Origin: Pseudoselenomonas ruminantium
GTDB taxonomy: Bacteria; Bacillota; Negativicutes; Selenomonadales; Selenomonadaceae
NCBI RefSeq assembly: GCF_900142515.1
Contig: NZ_FRBC01000002.1
Span: 124,001 to 188,000 of the forward strand
DNA: 64,000 bases
Direction: 5' to 3'
Shown here: positions 31,347-40,383 of the stretch, piece after piece
How the letters are laid out: every line of letters starts with the position of its first letter
Position numbering within the stretch: position 1 is the stretch's first letter
Notes under the pieces: generated by a model
Told to the model about the DNA's origin: nothing
What the model saw: only the letters and a program-made list of their open reading frames with translations
The model's database searches: none
Made by a program: the position numbers and the translations under genes

Positions 31347-31682
31347 TTACAGGCTAATGTCTAATAGATGCCCACGAGAAGGATCCTCCGCCATTTTCAT
31401 GACGGGCTGTTCGCTGTTTTCCTCCTGCGGCAGTGGTGCACGGCGGCGTCGCCCCCCCATACCCCCTTGTTTCTTCTGCCTGTCCGGATCATCCTTTATT
31501 TTCCCATCCTCGGGATTTTCCTTTCCCCGCACCTGTTGCTGTTTCAGTTTGTCCTCTTGTTTCTGCTCCAAAGCCTGATAATCTGACTGCAGGGCATTGG
31601 CCTGATTGAGATTGTGCTGTACCTGCCCCGCATCCGTAGCCCGAGGCACGATCATCTGCATACTCATGGGGCTGACATCCAT
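31347..31682 (-). CDS. Small charged protein of unknown function in the fla cluster
   Basis: 111 residues from ATG 31680-31682 behind GAGGTGG; an in-frame GTG three codons earlier overlaps that site. The N-terminus MDVSPMSMQMIVPR is hydrophobic and Met-rich, the middle is Gln/Lys-rich and coiled-coil prone (about 20-55), and there is a Gly-Arg patch (GGMGGRRRRAPLPQ, about 73-86). I do not recognise a family. Position between the DUF342 gene and the SwrB-like gene suggests a flagellar role (inference). Confidence 0.65.
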   Translation of the reverse strand: MDVSPMSMQMIVPRATDAGQVQHNLNQANALQSDYQALEQKQEDKLKQQQVRGKENPEDGKIKDDPDRQKKQGGMGGRRRRAPLPQEENSEQPVMKMAEDPSRGHLLDISL

Positions 31683-31710
31683 TATTTCCACCTCATTCCT
31701 GAATATAAAG

Positions 31711-31731
31711 ACGCCCCCTGAAAGGGGGGCG
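31711..31731 (-). terminator. Intercistronic G/C hairpin after the DUF342 gene
   Basis: CGCCCCCT and AGGGGGGCG arms form an 8-bp stem, minus strand continuing TCTTTATATTC. Only 5 bases past the stop; it may attenuate expression of the last two genes. Confidence 0.5.
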
Positions 31732-31735
31732 GCTA

Positions 31736-33415
31736 TTAATACGTTCCAATCTTGATCCGTTCATCATCCACTGTTAACAGACAACGGCGGACACTGCTTT
31801 GCACATTCATCAGGATGGAATTGATGTTGATGCGGACGCCCGGATAGACTGTATCTGCCACCCGGATCTTGCCATCTTTCATGCGTCCCATCGCCTCTTC
31901 TAACTCCATGATCTCCTTCTCTGCCCGCTTGATCTTACCAGCCAATGGAAACTGTGAACGGGTCAAAGCATTGATCTGATTGATCCGCTGCTGAGGCAAT
32001 CGGCTTACATCAATCTTCCCTAATGTGTTGAGTACCTGCGTAATCTGTTTCAGTCTGGCTTTATCCTCTTTGCATTCCTTGCATACTTCCATGTATTTTT
32101 TTTGTACGGTAGGATCAACACCTACAGAAAGTTTCGTAACCACTGCAGCCGAATTCCCTACAAACTTGCAACGGATTTCCTCTCCTGCAGCTACGCTGCC
32201 CCCGGTGATGATACCCTTGCGTTCCTCCACATAGACCCGATTACCAGCACGTACATTGGAGTGGAGAATGGAATCCGTTATATACACATCGCGGCCAGCT
32301 TCAATGTTGGCATTTTCGGCGAACAACGCATGAATATCCTCTGTGGCCTTGACCAGTCCTTTGTTCTGGCCCGCAATACCACCCTTGATAACGACATTGC
32401 GTCCCTGAACATCAGCACCATTCACCATGCCACCAATTTCAACATCACCGGTAGCTCGCACCATAAAGCCTGCTTCCACATTTCCCTTGATGGTCACACC
32501 ACCAACAAAATCGATATTGCCGGTTGCAGGCCCTACACTGGAGCGAATATCCAAATGCGGGTCAATATCAATTTTACGGGTAGTATCCACAATCTGCCCG
32601 TTCAAAGTAGCATAAAGCTCATTATCATTGCGGACTTCCGTATTCTTCCCCTGCGGCATGGGCATAGGCCGTCCCATACGAGGGCTCACTTCTGTACCAA
32701 AAATATTGATTCCCGGCGTGCCCTCCGTCTGTGGAATACGAACGGCTAAAAGGTCACCCTTTTTAGCCAATACGAACAAGCCCATATCCTTATAATCAGC
32801 TCGGTTATACTCATCGATCTTGGGTTTATTCTTGCTCGAAAGATCGAATTTGCGTTCAATCCTGGCATTTTCTCCATGCCGGACCTGTTTTCCTTCTGCG
32901 GCCACAAAAGGAGTCAGACTCTTGACACCTTTTTCAATTGCCGCTTCATTGATGCCATAGACTATTCCCTTTTCTGACAACGCAGTCTTGATATCATCGA
33001 CCTGGGGCAAGCCTGATCCCCGCGTGGTATCATAACGAACCGTAGCAATCATCTGGTCACGGCTGATATCGATGATTATACTAGCCGTCTCCCCATCATC
33101 TCCCGCCGGCTGTTCCTCCAGCTGTGCCTTGCTATGAGTCTCCCACTCATGCTCTCCTTCTGCTACCGTCTCATCAAAATCATCAGCAATCTTTCGCGGC
33201 ACACCTGCCGCCTCCCGGATAATCTTTGAAAGTTCAACCACGTCATAATCGATAACACCGTTGTCCTGCAAACTCTGCCGCACATCGGATAATTCAAAAA
33301 GCATTTCCGTGCCATCACTGGGATATACCGTTACGAAAACGCCATCTTTAAGGAATTCTAGCAGATAACCTGCCTCTGGCCCACCCACTGCCGGGCGTAA
33401 TGTCTGGTCATCCAT
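31736..33415 (-). CDS. DUF342/FapA family protein
   Basis: 559 residues, soluble. The DUF342 core spans about 170-450 and shows repeated beta-solenoid turns, e.g. GNIDFVGGVTIKGNVEAGFMV and IEAGRDVYITDSILHSNVRAGNRVYVEE, each cut by hydrophobic/glycine turns. The C-terminal 100 residues form a coiled coil followed by a beta segment ending RIKIGTY. DUF342 proteins stand beside fliA in many Firmicutes; the Vibrio homologue FapA affects polar development and glucose signalling to flagella (family knowledge). Exact role here unknown. Start codon 24 bases after the fliA stop, so cotranscribed. Confidence 0.85.
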   Translation of the reverse strand: MDDQTLRPAVGGPEAGYLLEFLKDGVFVTVYPSDGTEMLFELSDVRQSLQDNGVIDYDVVELSKIIREAAGVPRKIADDFDETVAEGEHEWETHSKAQLEEQPAGDDGETASIIIDISRDQMIATVRYDTTRGSGLPQVDDIKTALSEKGIVYGINEAAIEKGVKSLTPFVAAEGKQVRHGENARIERKFDLSSKNKPKIDEYNRADYKDMGLFVLAKKGDLLAVRIPQTEGTPGINIFGTEVSPRMGRPMPMPQGKNTEVRNDNELYATLNGQIVDTTRKIDIDPHLDIRSSVGPATGNIDFVGGVTIKGNVEAGFMVRATGDVEIGGMVNGADVQGRNVVIKGGIAGQNKGLVKATEDIHALFAENANIEAGRDVYITDSILHSNVRAGNRVYVEERKGIITGGSVAAGEEIRCKFVGNSAAVVTKLSVGVDPTVQKKYMEVCKECKEDKARLKQITQVLNTLGKIDVSRLPQQRINQINALTRSQFPLAGKIKRAEKEIMELEEAMGRMKDGKIRVADTVYPGVRININSILMNVQSSVRRCLLTVDDERIKIGTY

Positions 33416-33439
33416 GATGCGTCCCCCTTAAGGCTAATT

Positions 33440-34207
33440 CTATACCAAGCTCGCCTTCATCCGTGCCAGATATCCCCGCATGCGAAAGATTGCCTTCGTA
33501 TGCAGCTGTGAAATCCTGGCCTCAGATAAATTAAGGATTAAGCTGATTTCTTTCAATGTCAGTTCTTCGTAGTAGTACAAGGCTACTACTTTCTTTTCTT
33601 TTTCAGGCAAGCGTTCAATAGCCGCTGCCAGTGTCTGCTTAAGTTCTTCTTTTTCCATGCGATCAGAAGGCCCTGGGTCTCCCGTAACAGGCGAATCTGC
33701 CCGTAAATAATCATCCAGGGGAATGACCGTTGCCACACTGATCTGTCCCTCTAAGGCAATAAGTTCCTTCACTGACATGGACAGCTCACTTGCCAGTTCT
33801 TCATCAGTTGCCGGTCGTCCTAACTGATTCTCCAAATCATACATAGCCTGTTCATAGCGGCGAATACGCTGCCTGATAGCCACAGGCAGCCAGTCCTTTG
33901 CCCGCAGATGATCCAGCATGGCTCCACGAATACGGATACCAGCATACGTCTCAAATTTATTTTTGCGCTCAATATCATACCGGTCAATGGCATCAAGCAA
34001 ACCAAAAAAACCACTGGAGAGCAAATCATCCCTATCCACATGACTAGGTAGACTGATGGCGAGCCTTCCTGCAACCAGCTTGACTAACGGCAAATAATAT
34101 TCAGCCAGCTGGTTGCGCAGCTCCACACTTTTATTTTTCAAATAATTTTGCCACAGGGAAGCGACATCCATCGCCGGCGCCTCATTTGTCAGTTCCAATG
34201 AATCCAC
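33440..34207 (-). CDS. fliA: RNA polymerase sigma factor for flagellar genes (sigma-28)
   Basis: 255 residues. FliA/SigD/WhiG family: region 2 includes RDDLLSSGFFGLLDAIDRYD, region 3 contains LGRPATDEELASELSM and region 4 ends with YYYEELTLKEISLILNLSE ARISQLH (the recognition helix). It would direct late flagellar and chemotaxis genes. As in Bacillus the gene comes after cheD within the same cluster. No anti-sigma FlgM lies in the window. Confidence 0.95.
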   Translation of the reverse strand: MDSLELTNEAPAMDVASLWQNYLKNKSVELRNQLAEYYLPLVKLVAGRLAISLPSHVDRDDLLSSGFFGLLDAIDRYDIERKNKFETYAGIRIRGAMLDHLRAKDWLPVAIRQRIRRYEQAMYDLENQLGRPATDEELASELSMSVKELIALEGQISVATVIPLDDYLRADSPVTGDPGPSDRMEKEELKQTLAAAIERLPEKEKKVVALYYYEELTLKEISLILNLSEARISQLHTKAIFRMRGYLARMKASLV

Positions 34208-34259
34208 CTAAGCGCCCTCCTCCCTTCAACATCCAGACAAAAGAAAAATCAAAATATTA

Positions 34260-34646
34260 TTATTTGCCCAATTGCTCAGGCGATTTCATGCGTGTCAGAT
34301 CCTCCGTGGACAGAGGTTCAAACTGCGCTGGTTCTTCTACTGCTGTTCCTCCTTCATTTACCTCCGGCTGGTCATCCCCGGCAGCAGTGTCTGTTGCCGG
34401 AGATGACGCTGCATCAACCTCCGCCAATGCTTCTTCATCCTTTGCTGCAATGAAATCATCAAAATCCAGAATATCCTTGGCGGCAAGAATCCTCAGCATA
34501 ATGTAGACAATCAAGCCTGCGCTGATAAAACCAACTATACTGCGAAAAAACACTGTTATAAACCGCGCCTCGCTTGATAGTCCTGTAACCACTATCACTA
34601 CGGCGGCGATAAAAGCGAATACTGCAGCTGCATATAACTTAGCCAA
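34260..34646 (-). CDS. Small two-helix membrane protein between cheD and fliA
   Basis: 128 residues, no recognised family. Two membrane helices (AAAVFAFIAAVVIVVTGL, about 6-23, and FFRSIVGFISAGLIVYIMLR, about 33-52) are followed by an acidic, Ala/Glu-rich soluble tail ending STEDLTRMKSPEQLGK. The tail composition resembles a disordered cytoplasmic arm. In Bacillus cheD is followed directly by sigD; the extra gene here is specific to this lineage. Spacing to both neighbours is small, so it is part of the cluster. Confidence 0.7.
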   Translation of the reverse strand: MAKLYAAAVFAFIAAVVIVVTGLSSEARFITVFFRSIVGFISAGLIVYIMLRILAAKDILDFDDFIAAKDEEALAEVDAASSPATDTAAGDDQPEVNEGGTAVEEPAQFEPLSTEDLTRMKSPEQLGK

Positions 34647-34677
34647 AATATTTTCACCTGCAAATCTAGTTTAAATA

Positions 34678-35163
34678 TTAAATCTCTTTTTCGCCTTTAT
34701 CAATGGTCTTAACCTTGTACCCCCCAGTATTCAAATCAATGGACACCGTGCGGCCATAAGTGCCGCCAGTATCCTCCGCTATGATCCTGATACCCTGCGC
34801 CTTTAAAATCTTCTTGGCGGCCTCAGCATTACGGCTGCCAACACGCATGATATCGGTAGCATTCTGGAAGGCAAACATCTGCGCTCCACCAGCAATTTTA
34901 GCTACCAGGCGCGTTTTGGAAGCGCCCAGAGCTAACACATCCTTGAGCATCAGCGGTAGTCCTGTATCTGCAAACTTTGCCGGGTTGTCCGTGGGACGGG
35001 CCTGCGTGCTATCGGGAAGCATGATATGCAAAAGCCCGCCGACCTTCGTCTGAGGGTCGTACAGTGAAATCCCGATGCAGGATCCAAGACCATAGCTGAT
35101 GATTGTTGACGGAGCAGAACCAACTTTATAGTCGGCCATCCCGACTCTGATAAGATCTGCCAT
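34678..35163 (-). CDS. cheD: Chemoreceptor glutamine deamidase CheD
   Basis: 161 residues from ATG 35161-35163 (AGGAG 9 bases ahead; an in-frame TTG at 35172 abuts that site). CheD deamidates glutamines on chemoreceptors and, in the Bacillus type pathway, binds CheC. Catalytic pattern: SYGLGSCIGISLYD (nucleophilic Cys), GGLLHIMLPDS (His). Overlap of the cheC stop region supports coupled synthesis with its partner. Confidence 0.93.
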   Translation of the reverse strand: MADLIRVGMADYKVGSAPSTIISYGLGSCIGISLYDPQTKVGGLLHIMLPDSTQARPTDNPAKFADTGLPLMLKDVLALGASKTRLVAKIAGGAQMFAFQNATDIMRVGSRNAEAAKKILKAQGIRIIAEDTGGTYGRTVSIDLNTGGYKVKTIDKGEKEI

Positions 35164-35164
35164 A

Positions 35165-35779
35165 TCACTCAACTCCTACAGCTTTTATAATCGTCTCCAA
35201 CGAACCTGGGTCAGGCACCAGAAAGAACTGGCCGTTAATACCATCATCCTCTGACAGGAATTCCGTTTCAATAACCAGTGCCTGATCGCCCATCTGTCCC
35301 AGCTGCGCCAGGACCACATTCAGAAGTGCTCCTGCCATATCCATAGCCAGGGCTGGTATAGATGGCAACATGGTAATCTTGGTAAAAGTAAAGAACGCAT
35401 TGAGATACGCGCCAGATAAGATATTACCAATTTCCATCAAAGCGGATTCATCCATAAAATCCAGACTGTTCGTTTGCCCATGCGGTTTGCCCATCAAAGT
35501 ATCCACCAGATAGAAGGCTGACTTCTGGGGCAGCAGGAACAAGATATTACTCGGCGCCTTGCCATAAACACGCAGGAAGATACCTACGACTACAGCATCA
35601 GGGCCGCCCACCAGATCCGGAACCACTTCCAATGGAACCAGCGCCACTTTAGGCACATTCATATCAATTCTCCGGTTGATAACCTGGGAAAGAGCCGTAG
35701 CTGAGTTCCCGGCACCAACGTTACCAATCTCACGCAAAGCATCCAGCTGATTGGCGGAAAGATTTAATTCTTCGGTCAT
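35165..35779 (-). CDS. cheC: CheY-P phosphatase CheC
   Basis: 204 residues from ATG 35777-35779 with GAGG 8 bases ahead. Two CheC active-site helices are present, DALREIGNVGAGNSATAL near the N-terminus and ESALMEIGNILSGAYLNAF near residue 115, each with the Glu and Asn needed for phosphatase activity, so this is a CheC rather than a one-site CheX. CheC and CheD adapt the response together, as the adjacent genes suggest. Confidence 0.93.
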   Translation of the reverse strand: MTEELNLSANQLDALREIGNVGAGNSATALSQVINRRIDMNVPKVALVPLEVVPDLVGGPDAVVVGIFLRVYGKAPSNILFLLPQKSAFYLVDTLMGKPHGQTNSLDFMDESALMEIGNILSGAYLNAFFTFTKITMLPSIPALAMDMAGALLNVVLAQLGQMGDQALVIETEFLSEDDGINGQFFLVPDPGSLETIIKAVGVE

Positions 35780-35800
35780 AATCGACACCTCGTTTTTAAT

Positions 35801-36262
35801 TTACTTGCCATCGCCAGTTGCACCAATAATTTCTTCCAAATTAAGCATAATGATAAGCCTGCCATCGACATTTCCAATGCCATTCAGGAAGCGGGAACCA
35901 CTGCGGTCATTGGTAGCTTTCTTGGTATCCACAGTCTTGCTGCCAATGGTCAGGACTTCTGTCACTGCATCCACCAGCATCCCTACATGGAGTTCATCAA
36001 TCGTCACCGTGACAATACGGGTATTTTCCGTATAGGGTGTCTCTGCCAATCCCAAGCGCTTCTTCAGATCGATAACTGGCAGTACCGAACCACGCAGATT
36101 GATGACACCTTTGATGAAGTCAGCAGCAAATGGAACGCGTGTAATATCGGTCATATTACGGATTTCCTGCACGTTCAGGATACTGACACCGTATTCCTCA
36201 TCACGAAGCTTAAAGGCCACGACCTGCACTTCGTCATTCTGTTTGTTTTCTTCATTTGCCAT
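35801..36262 (-). CDS. cheW: Chemotaxis coupling protein CheW
   Basis: 153 residues forming one CheW (SH3-like) domain: VVAFKLRDEEYGVSILNVQEI, then PFAADFIKGVINLRGSVLPV and LHVGMLVDAVTEVL. Links receptors to CheA. The first 10 residues are polar and dispensable. Starts 13 bases after the cheA stop. Confidence 0.95.
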   Translation of the reverse strand: MANEENKQNDEVQVVAFKLRDEEYGVSILNVQEIRNMTDITRVPFAADFIKGVINLRGSVLPVIDLKKRLGLAETPYTENTRIVTVTIDELHVGMLVDAVTEVLTIGSKTVDTKKATNDRSGSRFLNGIGNVDGRLIIMLNLEEIIGATGDGK

Positions 36263-36275
36263 GGTTACTGCCTCC

Positions 36276-38375
36276 TTACTGCTGCATCATCGTAGCCACA
36301 TCGAGAATCAGGGCCACACGGCCATCGCCGAGAACCGTAGCACCAGAGAACATCTTGAGACCTGTAAAGAGGTTCCCCAGTGTCTTGATTACAATTTCCT
36401 GCTGGCCAATCAGGTTATCAACGACGATACCAGCTTTGGCTTCGCCGGCATGCACAACAACCACAAAAATCTCATTGGGATCTTTCACATGCGGAATCTG
36501 CAAGGTTTCCTCCATGCGGATGATGGGGATGATCTCACCGCGCAAAACAATGACTTCACGGTTACGCACTGTCTTGATATCTGTGGGCTGGATATTGATT
36601 GTACTATCAATTGACCCCAACGGGATTGCATAGATCTCTTCCTGCACCTTGACCAGCATAGCCTGGATGATGGCCAGCGTCAAAGGCAGTTTGATCTTGA
36701 ATACAGACCCCTCATCAATCTTGGTTTCCACATCTACATGCCCAGACAAGGATTCAATCTTGCTGCGCACCACGTCCATACCTACACCGCGGCCAGAAAT
36801 ATCCGTAATCTTCTCGGCAGTGGAGAACCCTGGCAGGAATACCAGGCGGACAGCATCTGCATCATCCAGCTTGTCCGCATCTTCCTGAGAAATCATACCT
36901 TTTTCCACAGCTTTGCTGCGAATCTTGTTTGCATCAATGCCTTTACCATCATCTGTAACCATGATGACGACATTATTGCCTTCATGGCGGGCAATGAGCC
37001 CTACTTCACCGGTACGGGGTTTCCCCTTGGCTTCACGTTCATCAGGATGCTCAACACCATGGTCTAACGAGTTACGCAGAAGGTGCATGATCGGATCGCC
37101 AATTTCATCAATAACGGTACGGTCAAGTTCTGTTTCCTCGCCCTCAATGGTCAGATTGATTTCCTTGTTCAATTCCTTGGAAACGTCGCGGACCATACGC
37201 GGGAACCGGTTAAATACTGCGCTTACCGGCACCATACGGACCTTCATGACAATATTCTGCAGATCGGTGGTAACTCTGTCCATCTGTTCTAACGTCTCAG
37301 TGAGCTCTCCCAGACGATGTGCCTGACCGATCTGTTCCAGGCGGACTTTATTGATAACCAGCTCTCCCATGAGATTCATGAGCGTATCCAGTTTATCGAT
37401 GTCCACACGTACGGACTGGCTCTGATGTCCCTTCTTGGCCGCTGCTGCCGCAGGTTTGGCTGCTGGTTTGGCTGCCGCAGGTTTAGCTGCAGGTTTGGCT
37501 GCTGGCGGAGCCGCCGGTTTGGGTGGTGCCGCCGCAGGTGCAGGTGCAGGCGCCGGTGCAGGTGCCGCTGCTGCTTCTGCCGTCTTATCCGGGTCAACGA
37601 CCTCTACCACGATCTTTTCGATTTCAGAAATCGTGCTCAGAGCATCTTCCACGGCCTTCTTATCGGAACCAGTGACCATCAGGATATCAAAGCTATGCTC
37701 GAATTTTTCCTGTTCCAGATCCTCAGCAGGCGGCACTGATTTGATCACATCCCCCAGCTCGTCCAAAGCATTCATCACCATATAGGACCGGGCTGATTTC
37801 AGGAGGCAGGTCTCCGAGAGGGTTACCTGGACATGAATACCAATCATGCCACCTTCCTTGGCCTGCCGGAGCATATCCTTATCGGTATCGCCCAAAGGCA
37901 TGCTGCTTATGTCTGCTGCTGCGGGTGCACTTTCAGCAGGTGCAGCAGCCTGTGGCGCTGCGGGTGCCGGAGCAGCTGCTGCGGGTGCACTATCGCCCTT
38001 GGAAATCGAGCTCAGCTTGGCTACCAGGTCACTTACATCTACCACATCTTCCGAATCACCACCAGCAACGCTGTCAATCATCTGCTCCAGTGAATCCAGG
38101 CATTTGAAAAGGGTATCTATGATATCTTCATCCAGTTTCAGCTGCTCTTTACGGATGAGATCCAGTACGTCTTCCATCTCGTGAGTCAATTCAGCAATCT
38201 TATTGTATCCCATTGTTGCTGACATACCCTTCAAAGTATGGGCATTACGGAAAATATCATTTACTACCGAGATATCTTCGGGATTCTCTTCCAAGCTTAA
38301 AAGGCCTTCATTTAAAGACTGTAAATGCTCGTGAGATTCATCCAAAAACATATCCATATACTGATTGGTATCCAT
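36276..38375 (-). CDS. cheA: Chemotaxis histidine kinase CheA
   Basis: 699 residues. Order: P1 Hpt domain with phospho-accepting H46 (NAHTLKGMSATMG), P2 CheY-binding domain about 165-260, an Ala/Pro/Lys linker of about 50 residues (about 270-325), P3 dimerisation, P4 ATPase (LRNSLDHGVEHPDER N-box, VTDDGKGID G1, GRGVGMDVV G2) and a C-terminal CheW-like P5. The linker is built from repeated AAKPAAKP-type units and is low-complexity at DNA level. A second Ala/Pro run separates P1 from P2 (about 130-150). Confidence 0.97.
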   Translation of the reverse strand: MDTNQYMDMFLDESHEHLQSLNEGLLSLEENPEDISVVNDIFRNAHTLKGMSATMGYNKIAELTHEMEDVLDLIRKEQLKLDEDIIDTLFKCLDSLEQMIDSVAGGDSEDVVDVSDLVAKLSSISKGDSAPAAAAPAPAAPQAAAPAESAPAAADISSMPLGDTDKDMLRQAKEGGMIGIHVQVTLSETCLLKSARSYMVMNALDELGDVIKSVPPAEDLEQEKFEHSFDILMVTGSDKKAVEDALSTISEIEKIVVEVVDPDKTAEAAAAPAPAPAPAPAAAPPKPAAPPAAKPAAKPAAAKPAAKPAAAAAKKGHQSQSVRVDIDKLDTLMNLMGELVINKVRLEQIGQAHRLGELTETLEQMDRVTTDLQNIVMKVRMVPVSAVFNRFPRMVRDVSKELNKEINLTIEGEETELDRTVIDEIGDPIMHLLRNSLDHGVEHPDEREAKGKPRTGEVGLIARHEGNNVVIMVTDDGKGIDANKIRSKAVEKGMISQEDADKLDDADAVRLVFLPGFSTAEKITDISGRGVGMDVVRSKIESLSGHVDVETKIDEGSVFKIKLPLTLAIIQAMLVKVQEEIYAIPLGSIDSTINIQPTDIKTVRNREVIVLRGEIIPIIRMEETLQIPHVKDPNEIFVVVVHAGEAKAGIVVDNLIGQQEIVIKTLGNLFTGLKMFSGATVLGDGRVALILDVATMMQQ

Positions 38376-38396
38376 TTGTATTCCCCCTATATCCTT

Positions 38397-39635
38397 CTAT
38401 CTCTTTACAGCCTCAACGATAGCCTGAGCTATGTTTTCCACAGGTTTTATCTCATCCGCCAGCCCCGCATCCACTACCGCCTTGGGCATACCATAAACCA
38501 CACATGTAGGCTCATCCTGCGCAATACTATACCCACCAGCAGCCTTTATTTTCTTCATCCCCTCACAACCATCACATCCCATGCCGGTCATGATGACTGC
38601 GACAAGGTTTTTGCCAATATCCGCCACCGAATCATACATGACGTTTACGGCAGGGCGATGATTGCCTACAGGAGGGTCCTGCCCTAAAACAATCCTGCGG
38701 CTGCTCCCTTCCTCTTTCACGCGGAGATGATGGCTCCCTGGTGCAATATATACCCACCCAGGTTTTATCATCTCCCCGTCTTCCGCTTCCTTCACAGAAA
38801 CCTGCGATATCGAATCCAATCTGTCGGCCAGTGCTTTGGTAAACCCTGCCGGCATATGCTGGACCACCACCACGCCACAAGGCAGATTGCCCGGCAAACG
38901 GGTTATCACCTGCTGCAATGCCTGCGGACCACCAGTAGATGTGCCGATTGCCACCAGCTTTTTTGCACCGTTGCCGACACCGGACATCATTACCGGCGTC
39001 ACCTTGCCAGCTGCTGGCGGCTGGGGTTTTCCCCGGGCCTGCAGTATCGGATTGACCCGTCTCACGCCAAAAGGGCTGCCTGAATTTTGCGACGGAGGTG
39101 TCGGCGTCGCCACACCTCCCGGCTTAAAGCCTTGGCGCTGTGGCAATTCAACCCTTTTCATGACAGGTACTGCGGGTACTGGTGTACTCAGAGCCGCCAA
39201 TTTCTTTTGCGGCGTATACGCCAGCTTACGTACTTTCGCTTTAGCTGCATTACGGCACTTTTCCAGCAATTCATCTTCGATGGCATCCAGTCTGGAAATG
39301 CTGCCACCAGCCTTGCTGATGAAATCCACCGCCCCTAGGCTCAAAGCCCGTACTGTAGCTTCTGTTCCCTGTTGAGTCAGGCTGCTCAGCATGACCACTG
39401 GTGTAGGCTGCTGTTCCATGATAACAGCTAAAGCATTGAGCCCATCCATGACCGGCATGTTCACATCCATGGTCACCAGATCAGGACTGAGATCCTTCAC
39501 TTTGTCGATAGCTTCCTTGCCGTTTCTCGCCGTACCTGCGACCTCAAAGTCTGACTGCTTATTGAATAAATCCGTCAGAATCTTTCGCATGAATGCAGAA
39601 TCATCAGCGATCAAGACACGAATCATCCCGCTCAC
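38397..39635 (-). CDS. cheB: Chemotaxis response regulator/methylesterase CheB
   Basis: 412 residues, longer than the usual 350 because of a Pro/Arg-rich linker of about 80 residues (about 140-220). The receiver domain has DDSAF at 11-15 and the phosphorylation site D57 in MDVNM. The methylesterase domain carries the Ser-His-Asp set: GTSTGGPQA, VVQHMPAGFT and TGMGCDGCEGM. Removes methyl groups from receptors. The matching CheR is not in the window. Confidence 0.96.
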   Translation of the reverse strand: MSGMIRVLIADDSAFMRKILTDLFNKQSDFEVAGTARNGKEAIDKVKDLSPDLVTMDVNMPVMDGLNALAVIMEQQPTPVVMLSSLTQQGTEATVRALSLGAVDFISKAGGSISRLDAIEDELLEKCRNAAKAKVRKLAYTPQKKLAALSTPVPAVPVMKRVELPQRQGFKPGGVATPTPPSQNSGSPFGVRRVNPILQARGKPQPPAAGKVTPVMMSGVGNGAKKLVAIGTSTGGPQALQQVITRLPGNLPCGVVVVQHMPAGFTKALADRLDSISQVSVKEAEDGEMIKPGWVYIAPGSHHLRVKEEGSSRRIVLGQDPPVGNHRPAVNVMYDSVADIGKNLVAVIMTGMGCDGCEGMKKIKAAGGYSIAQDEPTCVVYGMPKAVVDAGLADEIKPVENIAQAIVEAVKR

Positions 39636-39681
39636 CTCTTTTATTATCCGGCATAAATCCCTTGCATCTGAATATTTTAAC

Positions 39682-40365
39682 TTATTCTTTCAAACCTTTT
39701 GCGATATTGGCACGTTGCACAGCAAACAGATAACGTACAATCTGATTGATAAGGGAGCGTGAAAGGTGCTGGAAAGCAGCGCCTGCGTGATAGATCACCG
39801 TACCGTCTCCCCGTTCCACTGGCTCACAGCGTACCACTCTGCACATGATGTCAATATTGCCTGCTCCTGGTATTCCTGTCAGTTCCAAACTGGCATGGAT
39901 ATCGACCGGTATCGTATGGCTGAGTGCCAGACAGATACCACTGCCGCTTAAATCCACTACAGGCACGGTTTCGGCATCATGAATCGTACCATCTTCATCA
40001 ACAATGCGAATTTTGGCTGTCATATTGACCTTGACCCGGACAAATTCCCGATTCTGAAAGCGTTCCACTTTATCCGGCATAGTGATATACCATACAGGAA
40101 TCCGCTCATCCTTATGACTTATCCCCTTAAAGACGGTAAAAAAGCGATATCGGCATTGGTGGCCTACAGCCACTCCATAAACTTTCTCACCATCCCGGGG
40201 AATAACCGGAACCCCCTGCCTGGTCATAGGCATCGCCACTTCCAGCGTCTCATCAGCGATATCCTCAATGCGGCTTGCATAACGTTTCTCGTCATTTTCC
40301 ACATAAAACTCAACCCGCTGGCCAATCTTCAATATATCTTTTGCCTTTAGTAATTCGCCTGCCAT
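39682..40365 (-). CDS. PilZ-domain flagellar brake protein (YpfA/YcgR-like)
   Basis: 227 residues from ATG 40363-40365 (GGAGG 9 bases ahead). An N-terminal YcgR-type beta domain is followed by a PilZ domain starting at about residue 100: the c-di-GMP motif reads QNREFVRVKVNMTAKI, preceded by RF, with the second part DLSGSGICLAL (D/N-x-S-x-x-G). The protein should bind cyclic di-GMP and slow the motor, as YcgR and Bacillus YpfA do. The arginine pair is represented as R...R with variation, so binding strength is uncertain. Located between cheB and flhG. Confidence 0.85.
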   Translation of the reverse strand: MAGELLKAKDILKIGQRVEFYVENDEKRYASRIEDIADETLEVAMPMTRQGVPVIPRDGEKVYGVAVGHQCRYRFFTVFKGISHKDERIPVWYITMPDKVERFQNREFVRVKVNMTAKIRIVDEDGTIHDAETVPVVDLSGSGICLALSHTIPVDIHASLELTGIPGAGNIDIMCRVVRCEPVERGDGTVIYHAGAAFQHLSRSLINQIVRYLFAVQRANIAKGLKE

Positions 40366-40383
40366 AATCAAGTTCCTCCATGT

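Noticed and set aside
37430-37580. Low-complexity repeats in cheA (and similar in fliY at 49140-49290)
   Set aside because: They encode flexible Ala/Pro linkers normal in these proteins and are not mobile or CRISPR repeats.
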